NCBI GenBank assembly: GCA_023393045.1
Contig: JAEWMV010000007.1
Location: forward strand, 1-13,079
Reading direction: 5' to 3'
DNA length: 13,079 nt
DNA from: Bacillota bacterium
GTDB taxonomy: Bacteria; Bacillota; Clostridia; Christensenellales; CAG-138
Part shown: positions 1-6,669 of the stretch, one piece after another
Numbering within the stretch: position 1 is the first letter of the stretch
How the letters are laid out: every line of letters begins with the position of its first letter
Program-made: the position numbers and the translations under genes
The notes under the pieces: generated by a model
What the model saw: the letters and a program-made list of their open reading frames with translations, nothing else
What the model was told of the DNA's origin: nothing
Database searches by the model: none

Positions 1-615
1 GAGCTGGTCGACAGGGACGAGCGCTTCATCTTAAAGGCGGAGGATAAGCTGCCCGGCTGCGGCATACTCAATTTGCTGCACGACGGCACACAGGTGACCT
101 TCCTCGAGCTCGTCACGCTCATGATCGTTCTTTCCGACAACAGCGCGACGAACCTCGTCATCCGCCGCCTCGGCATGGACGCGATCAACGAGAACATCAA
201 AAACCTCGGCCTCGCGGGCACGCGCCTCAACAGGCTTCTCTTCGACGCGGAGGCTTCCGCGCAGGGCCTTGAAAACACGGTTTCCGCCGCGGATATGGGC
301 AAGCTGCTTGAGATGATTTACCGCGGCGCGCTCGTGTCGAAGAAAGCTTCCGAAGAAATGCTCGCCATCCTCTTCGAGCAGAGGCTTAACGGCAAGCTGC
401 CGCTCTCCCTCCCGCGCGAGGTGGCCGTCGCCAACAAAACGGGGGAGGACGAGGGCATCACCAACGACGTAGGGCTTGTGATGGGCGCGCACCCCTATGT
501 GATCTGCGTGTGCGCAAACGAGGTGGACGCACCCGCCTTCGATATGGCGCTGCACAGGGTTTCCCGCGCGGTTTTTGACGAAGTGGCGCAGAAGGCGGAT
601 TCCCCATTGCGCTGA
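1..615 (+). CDS. Beta-lactamase-fold serine hydrolase, 5'-truncated
   Basis: The reading frame is open from the first base and ends at TGA 613-615, giving 204 visible residues; the N-terminus, with any signal peptide and the nucleophile SxxK motif, lies outside the window. The frame carries an SDN triad (visible residues 45-47, in SDNSATN) and a KTG triad (146-148, in NKTGEDEG), the second and third motifs of the class A beta-lactamase / penicillin-binding fold. In true class A beta-lactamases a deacylating Glu sits in an ExxLN omega-loop motif. The corresponding stretch here (LNRLLFDAEASAQGLENTV) shows no ExxLN, so a non-resistance hydrolase of the beta-lactamase2 family, perhaps acting on cell wall or another ester/amide, fits better. 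The substrate cannot be told. It lies directly upstream of pth, whose promoter overlaps its last codons. The family is clear; the function is not. Confidence 0.8.
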   Translation, partial: ELVDRDERFILKAEDKLPGCGILNLLHDGTQVTFLELVTLMIVLSDNSATNLVIRRLGMDAINENIKNLGLAGTRLNRLLFDAEASAQGLENTVSAADMGKLLEMIYRGALVSKKASEEMLAILFEQRLNGKLPLSLPREVAVANKTGEDEGITNDVGLVMGAHPYVICVCANEVDAPAFDMALHRVSRAVFDEVAQKADSPLR

Positions 616-635
616 CGGACCGGTTCCGATATAAT
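607..635 (+). promoter_or_regulatory. Predicted sigma-A promoter for pth-mfd
   Basis: A TTGCGC -35 at 607-612 and a perfect TATAAT -10 at 630-635 are separated by exactly 17 bp. The -35 lies in the last codons of the upstream hydrolase gene, and transcription should start near 641-643, giving a 5' leader of about 70 nt before pth. The -10 match is excellent and the -35 matches only TTG, so the call rests on spacing and position. Confidence 0.6.
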
Positions 636-639
636 TACG

Positions 640-683
640 CATGCGCACCCCCATGCAAAGCGGCATGAGGGCATATGCGCATG
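640..683 (+). promoter_or_regulatory. Stem-loop in the 5' leader of pth
   Basis: CATGCGCA at 640-647 is the exact reverse complement of TGCGCATG at 676-683. Nested inside, CATGC (652-656) pairs with GCATG (663-667), extended by CCC/GGG (648-650 with 669-671) across one C-A mismatch. Together they form a long, slightly bulged hairpin starting at about the predicted transcript 5' end. No T-run follows, so it is not an obvious intrinsic terminator of the upstream gene. It may stabilise the mRNA or bind a regulator; its role is unknown. Confidence 0.45.
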
Positions 684-711
684 AAAGCAAAGCGAACGGA
701 GGGGGGAGCAT

Positions 712-1365
712 ATGTTCCTCATCATCGGCCTGGGCAACCCCGGCAGGGAGTATGCCATGACGCGCCACAACATCGGCTATCTCACGCTCGACATGCTCGG
801 CGCGCGGCACGATATAGACATGCGCCGCGAGCGCTTTCGAAGCGTCTTCGGCGAGGGGAGGATGGGGGCGGAAAAGGTCGTCCTCGCAAAGCCCGTCACC
901 TTCATGAACAACTCGGGCTTCGCCGCGCGCGACCTCGTCAACTGGTACAAGGTCTCCCCGCAGGAGATGCTCGTCGTCTATGACGATGTGGATATCCCCC
1001 TTGGCACCATACGCATACGCGAGGGCGGCTCCTCCGGCTCGCACAACGGCATGAAAAGCGTCATCTACCAGCTCGGGTTCGACGATTTTCCACGCATCCG
1101 CGTGGGCATAGGCGGGCCGGAGGGCGAGCGGGACATGATTGCCCATGTGCTGGGCATGCCAAACGGCGAGGATATGGAAAAGCTGAAAGCCGCCATATCG
1201 CAGGCTGCGGACGCGGCGGAGCTCATCGTCGCGGGCAGGCTTGCGGACGCGCAGGCGCGCTTCAACAAGCGCTCCCACAACGGCAGGAAAAAGGAAGCCG
1301 CCGAAGCCGCGGAATCCGAAACGGACGAAAAAACAGATAAAGCGGACGAAAAAATCGATGGCTGA
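712..1365 (+). CDS. pth: Peptidyl-tRNA hydrolase
   Basis: Pth cleaves the ester bond of peptidyl-tRNAs that drop off ribosomes, recycling tRNA in the cytoplasm. The 217-residue product opens with FLIIGLGNPG and carries the family's active-site residues: N9, catalytic H19 (TRHN), N66 (FMNNSG), D91 (VVYDDVD) and N112 (SHNG). The ATG at 712 follows a GGAGGGGGGA purine tract at the right distance, and no better start is in frame. The family is usually 185-200 residues; this one has a roughly 28-residue charged tail after about residue 189, rich in Lys, Glu, Asp and Ala, that is probably disordered. The stop overlaps the mfd start by 8 bp, so the two are probably co-transcribed and translationally coupled. 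The pth-mfd pairing is a classic Firmicutes arrangement. Confidence 0.97.
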   Translation: MFLIIGLGNPGREYAMTRHNIGYLTLDMLGARHDIDMRRERFRSVFGEGRMGAEKVVLAKPVTFMNNSGFAARDLVNWYKVSPQEMLVVYDDVDIPLGTIRIREGGSSGSHNGMKSVIYQLGFDDFPRIRVGIGGPEGERDMIAHVLGMPNGEDMEKLKAAISQAADAAELIVAGRLADAQARFNKRSHNGRKKEAAEAAESETDEKTDKADEKIDG

Positions 1366-4300
1366 ACATCCGCTGCTCCAAATATTAAAAAGGCATCCCG
1401 AATACGAAAGGCTTGCGGCCAACCTCGCCTCGGCGGGAGGGTGCGCGGCGGTGTTCGGCCTGGGGGAGGCGCACCGCACGCACGTCGCGGCAGGCCTTTT
1501 TGCCGAGTGCAAAAAGACGCTTCTCTTAGTCACCGCAAACGAAAATTCCGCCGCGCGCATCGTTGAGGATGCGTCTTATTACGTAAAAAACGTTTTCCAT
1601 ATGCCCGCGCGGGAAACGCCCCTGGGGGGCAAACCCGTCGCCGCGTCCGCGGGACTTGCCGCGCGCCGCGTGGAGGCGCTCACAAGGCTTGCCTCCGGGG
1701 AAAAGCTCATGCTCGTGGTTTCTGCGGAAACGCTGCTGCAGCGTCTCGCGCCGCCGGAAGCGCTGCTTGCCGCGCGGCTGACCCTGAAGGTGGGGGAGAG
1801 GCGCGATCTGCGCGCGCTTACAGCCGCCCTTGTGGACGCGGGGTATGAGCGCGTGGATTTGTGCGAGGCCAAGGGCCAGTTCTGTTTGCGCGGCGGCTAT
1901 CTCGACCTTTTTCCCATCACGGCGGAGCTGCCCGTGCGCGTGGAGTTTTTCGATGATGAAATCGACACCATGCGCACCTACGACCCCATGAGCCAGCGCT
2001 CGGTGGAAAACGTAAAAAGCTGCGCCGTCGCCCCCGCAACGGAAGCGCCGCTCACCGCCAAGGCGCGGGAAGTTGCCATGCGCGCGATGCGAAAAAAGCC
2101 GCGGCTCGAGGCGGAGTATCAATCGCTCAAAGAAGGCGTCGCTCCGCCGGGTGCGGAGCGGCTTTTGCCCCTGTTTTATTCGGAAGCCTACATTGCGGAT
2201 TATCTCCCCAAGGACGCGCTCATCCTCATAGACGAGCCGCAGCGCGTGGAGGAGAGCGCAAAGCTTGCGCACGGGAACCATATGGAGCTTGTGGGCGCGC
2301 TCATCGCCTCGGGCGACGCGGAGCCGGAGGAGGCGGAGCTTTTGGGCTCGCCGCTCAAGCTCATTTCCGCCTTGGATACGCCGCGCACCGCCATGCTCTT
2401 TTCCCTCACGCGCACATACGGCCTCATACGCCCAAAAGAGCTTTACCGCTTTGAAACGCGGCCCGCCTCGCGCTACATCGGCGCGGGGGAGGCGCTTGCC
2501 GCGGACATCATCAACTGGCGCAAGCACGACTACACCGCTGTCGTCTACGCGGGCGCGCACGCGGTCAGGTTGCAGGATATGCTCCTCGACGCGGGCGTGG
2601 ACGCCGCGGTGACGCAAAGGCTTAACCGCCCGACGGTCGAGGGCGAGGTCATCATCACAGGCGAATCCATAGGCCGCGGCTTTGAGTATCCGGAAATCCG
2701 CTTTGTGGCCGTGAGCGAAACGGAGCTGTACGGCGCGGCGCGCGAAAAGCTGCAGCCCTCGAAAAAACGCCGCCCGCAGCTCGCTTTCTCAGAATTGGAG
2801 CCGGGGGATCTCGTCGTGCACGAGGTGCACGGCATCGGCCGCTTCGTGGGTGTGGAAAAACTCACGGCGGCGGGCGTGACGAGGGATTACCTGCATCTGA
2901 TCTATTCCGGCGGGGATAAGCTCTACATCCCCACGGACCAGCTCGACCGCGTGCAGAAGTACATCGGCGGCGAGGAGGAAGAGGCAAGGCTCTCCAAGCT
3001 TGGTTCGGGCGAGTGGCAGCGCACCGTCAGCCGCACGCGCGAGAGCGTCAAGGCCTTGGCCTTCGATCTCGTGCGGCTTTACGGGGACAGGATGAACCGC
3101 AAGGGCCACGCCTTTTCCAAGGATACGCAGTGGCAAAGGACGCTGGAGGACAGCTTTCCCTATCGGGAAACGCCGGATCAGCTCGCGAGCATCGCCGAAA
3201 TCAAGAAGGATATGGAGAGCGAGCGCGTGATGGACCGCCTGCTGTGCGGGGATGTGGGCTACGGCAAGACCGAGGTCGCCCTTCGCGCCGCGTTCAAGGC
3301 CGTGATGGACGGCAAGCAGGCCGCCTTCCTCGTGCCCACGACCATACTCGCCCAGCAGCATTACAATACGCTCGCCTCGCGCTTCGCGGGCTATCCCGTC
3401 AATGTGGCGCTGCTCTCGCGCTTCAACACGCCCTCGCAGGAGAAGGCCGCGCTCGACGGGCTAACAAAGGGCAATATCGACGTGGTGGTCGGCACGCACA
3501 AACTCCTTTCAAAAAGCGTCAAATTCAAGGACCTGGGCCTGCTTGTGATCGACGAGGAGCAGCGCTTCGGCGTGGGCCATAAGGAGCAGATGAAGGAGAT
3601 GCGGCGCAGCGTGGATTGCCTCACCCTCTCCGCCACGCCCATACCGCGCACGCTCCACATGTCCATGACCGGCATACGCGACATGTCCGTCATCGAGACC
3701 CCGCCTGAGCAGCGCTATCCCGTGCAGACCTATGTGATGGAATATTCCGATTCCGCCGCACGCGAGGCCATTTTAAAGGAGCTCGGCCGCGGCGGGCAGG
3801 TCTATTTCGTCTACAACCGCGTGCAGGGCATGGAGCGCTTTGCGGAATACCTGCGCGGCCTCGTGCCCGAGGCGCGCGTGGCCTTCGCGCACGGGCAGAT
3901 GCCCGAGCGCGCGCTTGAGCGCACCATGCTCGACTTCATGGACCAGAGCTACGACGTGCTTTTGTGCAGCACCATCATAGAAAGCGGGCTCGACATCCCC
4001 AACGTCAACACCATCATCGTCTACGACGCGGACAAGATGGGCCTCTCCCAGCTCTATCAGCTGCGCGGGCGCGTGGGGCGCGGCACGAGGCTGGGCTACG
4101 CGTTTTTGACCTTCGTGAAGGATAAGGTTTTGACCGATATCGCGGAAAAGCGCCTCGGCGCGATACGCGAGTTCACGCAGTTTGGCGCGGGCTTTAAAAT
4201 CGCCATGCGCGACCTTGAGATACGCGGCGCGGGCAACCTTTTGGGACCGGAACAGCACGGGCACATGGCGGCCGTGGGCTATGACCTCTATTGTAAAATC

Positions 4301-4804
4301 GTCGAGGGCGCGGTGAAGGAAGCGCGCGGCGAAGTGGAGCCCATCCGCGTGGACACGGTGATGGACGTGCCGATTTCCGCATCCATCCCGCACGCGTACA
4401 TACCGCGCGAGGGAGACAGGCTTTCCATGTACAAGCGCATCGCCCTCATCTCCTCGCGCGAGGACGTCTACGACGTGCAGGATGAACTCATCGACCGCTA
4501 TGGAGAAATTCCCAACGAAACGACGAGCCTCATCAACATCGCGCTCATCAAAGCGGAGGCCTCCCGCGCCTACGTCACGCAGTTGAGCGTGCGCGACGGG
4601 GAAGCCCGTTTTGTATTCGACAAGGATGCGCCGCTCGACGGGACGAAGCTCTATGAAACCGCCGGAAAGATAGACGGCGCGCAGCTCGTCTATTCCGAAA
4701 CGCCCGCGCTCATCATCAGGAGGGGGCGCGCGGACGCAGCGGCATTGTATGGCATGTTGCCACAGTTTGTTTACATGCTTGTCGATTGCGTTATGCGGCA
4801 ATAA
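1358..4804 (+). CDS. mfd: Transcription-repair coupling factor (Mfd)
   Basis: Mfd is a DNA translocase that pushes stalled RNA polymerase off damaged template and recruits UvrA for excision repair. The 1148-residue length is normal for the family. Regions in order: a UvrB-like N-terminal module (about 1-330, with RGGYLDLFP and FFDDEIDTMR); a CarD-like RNA-polymerase-interacting domain (about 478-540, starting LEPGDLVVHEVHGIGRFVGV); an RecG-like superfamily 2 motor with Walker A GDVGYGKT (631-638), DEEQ box (732-735), SATPIPRTL, IIESGLDIPN and QLRGRVGR (about 900); and a C-terminal TRCF domain (about 1000-1100). ATG 1358 (MAEHPLL) is chosen because the open frame upstream lies inside pth and shows no Mfd-like sequence. 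It overlaps pth by 8 bp and has only a weak ribosome-binding site, so coupling is likely. No key motif is missing. Confidence 0.98.
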   Translation: MAEHPLLQILKRHPEYERLAANLASAGGCAAVFGLGEAHRTHVAAGLFAECKKTLLLVTANENSAARIVEDASYYVKNVFHMPARETPLGGKPVAASAGLAARRVEALTRLASGEKLMLVVSAETLLQRLAPPEALLAARLTLKVGERRDLRALTAALVDAGYERVDLCEAKGQFCLRGGYLDLFPITAELPVRVEFFDDEIDTMRTYDPMSQRSVENVKSCAVAPATEAPLTAKAREVAMRAMRKKPRLEAEYQSLKEGVAPPGAERLLPLFYSEAYIADYLPKDALILIDEPQRVEESAKLAHGNHMELVGALIASGDAEPEEAELLGSPLKLISALDTPRTAMLFSLTRTYGLIRPKELYRFETRPASRYIGAGEALAADIINWRKHDYTAVVYAGAHAVRLQDMLLDAGVDAAVTQRLNRPTVEGEVIITGESIGRGFEYPEIRFVAVSETELYGAAREKLQPSKKRRPQLAFSELEPGDLVVHEVHGIGRFVGVEKLTAAGVTRDYLHLIYSGGDKLYIPTDQLDRVQKYIGGEEEEARLSKLGSGEWQRTVSRTRESVKALAFDLVRLYGDRMNRKGHAFSKDTQWQRTLEDSFPYRETPDQLASIAEIKKDMESERVMDRLLCGDVGYGKTEVALRAAFKAVMDGKQAAFLVPTTILAQQHYNTLASRFAGYPVNVALLSRFNTPSQEKAALDGLTKGNIDVVVGTHKLLSKSVKFKDLGLLVIDEEQRFGVGHKEQMKEMRRSVDCLTLSATPIPRTLHMSMTGIRDMSVIETPPEQRYPVQTYVMEYSDSAAREAILKELGRGGQVYFVYNRVQGMERFAEYLRGLVPEARVAFAHGQMPERALERTMLDFMDQSYDVLLCSTIIESGLDIPNVNTIIVYDADKMGLSQLYQLRGRVGRGTRLGYAFLTFVKDKVLTDIAEKRLGAIREFTQFGAGFKIAMRDLEIRGAGNLLGPEQHGHMAAVGYDLYCKIVEGAVKEARGEVEPIRVDTVMDVPISASIPHAYIPREGDRLSMYKRIALISSREDVYDVQDELIDRYGEIPNETTSLINIALIKAEASRAYVTQLSVRDGEARFVFDKDAPLDGTKLYETAGKIDGAQLVYSETPALIIRRGRADAAALYGMLPQFVYMLVDCVMRQ

Positions 4805-4813
4805 TGATATAAT
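4786..4813 (+). promoter_or_regulatory. Predicted extended -10 promoter for the PPIase gene
   Basis: A perfect TATAAT at 4808-4813 is preceded by TGA, forming an extended -10 (TGnTATAAT). A partial -35, TTGCGT (4786-4791), lies 16 bp upstream. The promoter sits across the mfd stop codon and would start transcripts near 4820, leaving a leader of about 33 nt. It would let the exported chaperone be made independently of pth-mfd. Confidence 0.65.
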
Positions 4814-4838
4814 GAACAAAGTTAACACCGAATAAATG

Positions 4839-4844
4839 AAGGAG
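4839..4844 (+). promoter_or_regulatory. Ribosome-binding site fixing the PPIase start
   Basis: AAGGAG lies 8 nt before ATG 4853, an ideal Shine-Dalgarno distance. It supports the start that gives an intact lipoprotein signal peptide. Confidence 0.8.
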
Positions 4845-4852
4845 AAAAACCA

Positions 4853-6283
4853 ATGAAGAAATGGATTTCCGTCCTGCTGGCCGCGCTCATGCTGCTGCCC
4901 CTTATCGCAGCGTGTCAGCTGACAGACGAGGGCGCGAATACCGACGATCCGACCGGAACGGACGCGGCCGACCTTGACCTCGAGGCGGTCGTGGCAAAGG
5001 TCGGGGAGGAGGAGATTACCCTTGGCGAAGTCAAGGAACTCTTTGACAATTATGTTGAATATTTTTCTTATTACGGCTATGACGTGACGAGCGATGAGGA
5101 AACCCTTCATTCCTTCCAGGACGACATCGTGAACCAGCTCGTGGAGGAAAAGCTCGTTTCGGTCAAGGCGAAGGAGCTCGGTTACGACCAGCTCAGCGAC
5201 CTGGAGCAGGCGGAGCTTGACAGCCGCGTGCAGGAAGAGCTTGACGCGATGGAGGAATACTACCGCGCGCAGGCCGAGGAGGAGTACGCGAGCGACAGCA
5301 CCATAGACGTGGAGAGCCGCATAGAGGCGCTCATCCTCGAGGAAGCCGCCTACAACATGAGCAAGGACGGCGCGACCTACGAGGAGTACGCGGAGTTCCT
5401 CAAGACGGACATACTCACCGCCTATATCGCGGAGCTGCTCAAGGCGGGCGAGCTTGCGGATGTGGACGTGGGCGAGGAGGATGTGCAGGCCAGGTACGAC
5501 GAGCTGCTCACCGCCGACGCCTCCGCCTATATGGAAGGCCCCGCAGCCTATCAGGTCGCCCAGAATACCTATGAGGCGCTGGGCGAGGGCGTGCCCGCGC
5601 TGTATATACCGGAAGGGTATCACCGCATCTACGATATCTTCATCGCCTTCGAGGGCACGCTGCCCGAGGATTACACCAACAACGAAACCACGATGAAAAC
5701 CCTCAAGAGCGAGTATCAGGAGCTTGCCTTTGCGGACGCTATCGCCGGCACCGCTGAAAACGCCGCGCGCATGGCGGAGATTCTTACGGATTACAGCGCG
5801 CTCAAAGCTGCAAACGACGCGCTCTACGACGAATACGCTTCCGCGGCGAAGGATAAGATCGACGGCATCTACGCGCAGCTTCAGTCTGGCGCGGACTTCC
5901 GTGAGGTGATGCTTGAGAACACCCAGAACGAGGACTTCACCTCGAGCGACCTGTTCGCCGAGCGCGGCATGCTCATCACCACGCAGTACGCTCCCGAGGA
6001 CGATTGGAGCGCCGCCACCAAGGAAGCGTTCAAGGCGCTTTCCGTCGGCGAATACAGCGAGCCTTATGCCGAGAGCAGCGGCTACCACATCATCTTCTAC
6101 GTGGGCGACGAAGCCGCGGGCAACCGCGCGCTTGAGGGCGAGGTTTATGACGTCATCAAGGCGCAGGTGCTCTCCGATAGCCTGGAGGCCGAGTGGACCG
6201 ACCTTATCGAGGCGTGGAAGAACGATGGCACGGTGGAGATTTTCACGGACGTGTACCGCCCGCTGGGCAAAGCCGTAGGATAA
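4853..6283 (+). CDS. PrsA/SurA-like peptidyl-prolyl isomerase lipoprotein
   Basis: This is a predicted extracytoplasmic foldase of 476 residues. The N-terminus MKKWISVLLAALMLLPLIAAC is a lipoprotein signal peptide: two Lys, a hydrophobic core and a lipobox IAAC with Cys21 as the expected lipidated residue. An acidic, low-complexity spacer follows, then a SurA-type helical chaperone region (about 45-250, beginning VVAKVGEEEITLGEVKEL). The C-terminal part resembles a parvulin domain: a first strand at about 257-266 (HRIYDIFIAF), then a helix with LQSGADF (about 340), GEYSEPYAESSGYHIIFYVGD near 420, and a short C-terminal helix. Roughly 65 extra helical residues separate that first strand from the GADF helix, so isomerase activity is less certain than membrane-anchored chaperone function. 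It has its own promoter and a downstream hairpin terminator, so it is probably monocistronic. A specific symbol (prsA) is not assigned because the match is only family level. Confidence 0.85.
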   Translation: MKKWISVLLAALMLLPLIAACQLTDEGANTDDPTGTDAADLDLEAVVAKVGEEEITLGEVKELFDNYVEYFSYYGYDVTSDEETLHSFQDDIVNQLVEEKLVSVKAKELGYDQLSDLEQAELDSRVQEELDAMEEYYRAQAEEEYASDSTIDVESRIEALILEEAAYNMSKDGATYEEYAEFLKTDILTAYIAELLKAGELADVDVGEEDVQARYDELLTADASAYMEGPAAYQVAQNTYEALGEGVPALYIPEGYHRIYDIFIAFEGTLPEDYTNNETTMKTLKSEYQELAFADAIAGTAENAARMAEILTDYSALKAANDALYDEYASAAKDKIDGIYAQLQSGADFREVMLENTQNEDFTSSDLFAERGMLITTQYAPEDDWSAATKEAFKALSVGEYSEPYAESSGYHIIFYVGDEAAGNRALEGEVYDVIKAQVLSDSLEAEWTDLIEAWKNDGTVEIFTDVYRPLGKAVG

Positions 6284-6314
6284 GCAAATACTATCCGATT
6301 AAGAATGGTAAAGA

Positions 6315-6336
6315 ATGGGGCGGGCTTCCGCCCCAT
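6315..6336 (+). terminator. Hairpin terminator after the PPIase gene
   Basis: A perfect 9-bp stem, ATGGGGCGG (6315-6323) with CCGCCCCAT (6328-6336), closes a GCTT tetraloop 31 nt after the PPIase stop. The hairpin is strong, but the following bases (ATTCGCGTTT) give only a poor U-tract, so termination may be partial. Confidence 0.6.
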
Positions 6337-6375
6337 ATTCGCGTTTGCGGAGGCGGTTTACGCTTTGGCGCGAAT
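6337..6375 (+). repeat. Inverted repeat bracketing the rqcP -35 element
   Basis: ATTCGCG at 6337-6343 is the exact reverse complement of CGCGAAT at 6369-6375, with 25 bp between. The -35 hexamer lies between the arms and the right arm ends 4 bp before the -10. This could be an operator or chance in GC-rich DNA. Confidence 0.35.
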
Positions 6376-6385
6376 CGTTTATAAT
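6357..6385 (+). promoter_or_regulatory. Predicted sigma-A promoter for rqcP-ispDF
   Basis: TTTACG (6357-6362, four of six consensus bases) and a perfect TATAAT (6380-6385) are spaced by 17 bp. It lies just after the hairpin terminator and about 35 bp before the rqcP start, as expected for a new transcription unit. Confidence 0.65.
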
Positions 6386-6420
6386 AAACGGGAAAAGCGA
6401 AGAACATGAGGGGGTCTTTT

Positions 6421-6669
6421 ATGAGGCTCGATAAATACTTAAAAGTCTCACGCATCATCAAGCGTCGCACTGTCGCAAACGAGGCGGCGAGCGTGGGGCG
6501 CGTCTCAATCAACGGCAAGACCGCAAAGCCCGCGAGCGAGGTGAAGGAAGGCGACGTGCTCGATTTGCTCCTTGGCGGCAAACATATGCTCGTGAAGGTG
6601 GTAAGCGTGCAGGAGCACGCCGCCAAGGCGGAAGCTTCCTCGATGTATGAGATCATAAGCAATGGATAA
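6421..6669 (+). CDS. rqcP: S4-domain ribosome quality-control protein RqcP
   Basis: RqcP (formerly YabO, Hsp15-like) binds obstructed 50S subunits carrying peptidyl-tRNA and works with RqcH to add alanine tails to stalled nascent chains. The 82-residue product is nearly all S4 RNA-binding domain: MRLDKYLKVSRIIKRRTVAN at the N-terminus, GRVSINGKTAKPASEVKEGD in the middle, and a MYEII ending like that of Bacillus YabO. The start is ATG 6421, placed just after the GAGGGGG ribosome-binding site at 6408-6414 and matching the family's MRLDK beginning; an in-frame ATG at 6406 lies upstream of that site and would add five unconserved residues. The gene overlaps the ispDF start by 8 bp. Functionally it pairs with the nearby pth, since both deal with stalled peptidyl-tRNA. 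Confidence 0.92.
   Translation: MRLDKYLKVSRIIKRRTVANEAASVGRVSINGKTAKPASEVKEGDVLDLLLGGKHMLVKVVSVQEHAAKAEASSMYEIISNG

Noticed and set aside
1..615. Antibiotic-resistance beta-lactamase
   Set aside because: The nucleophile motif is outside the window and no ExxLN motif is visible; SDN and KTG alone support only the fold.
1241..1357. Upstream ATG giving a longer Mfd
   Set aside because: The extra 39 residues are an out-of-frame reading of the pth tail, Arg/Lys/Pro-rich and unlike any Mfd N-terminus; ATG 1358 gives the family length and sequence.
31..1560. 509-codon open frame on the minus strand
   Set aside because: It lies opposite the serine hydrolase, pth and the start of mfd, has Arg/His/Ala-rich low-complexity translation and no family motif. 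It is the antisense shadow of GC-rich codon use.
3773..6088. 771-codon open frame on the minus strand
   Set aside because: It spans the end of mfd and most of the PPIase gene, both with unmistakable + strand domains. The translation resembles no known family; a codon-bias artefact.
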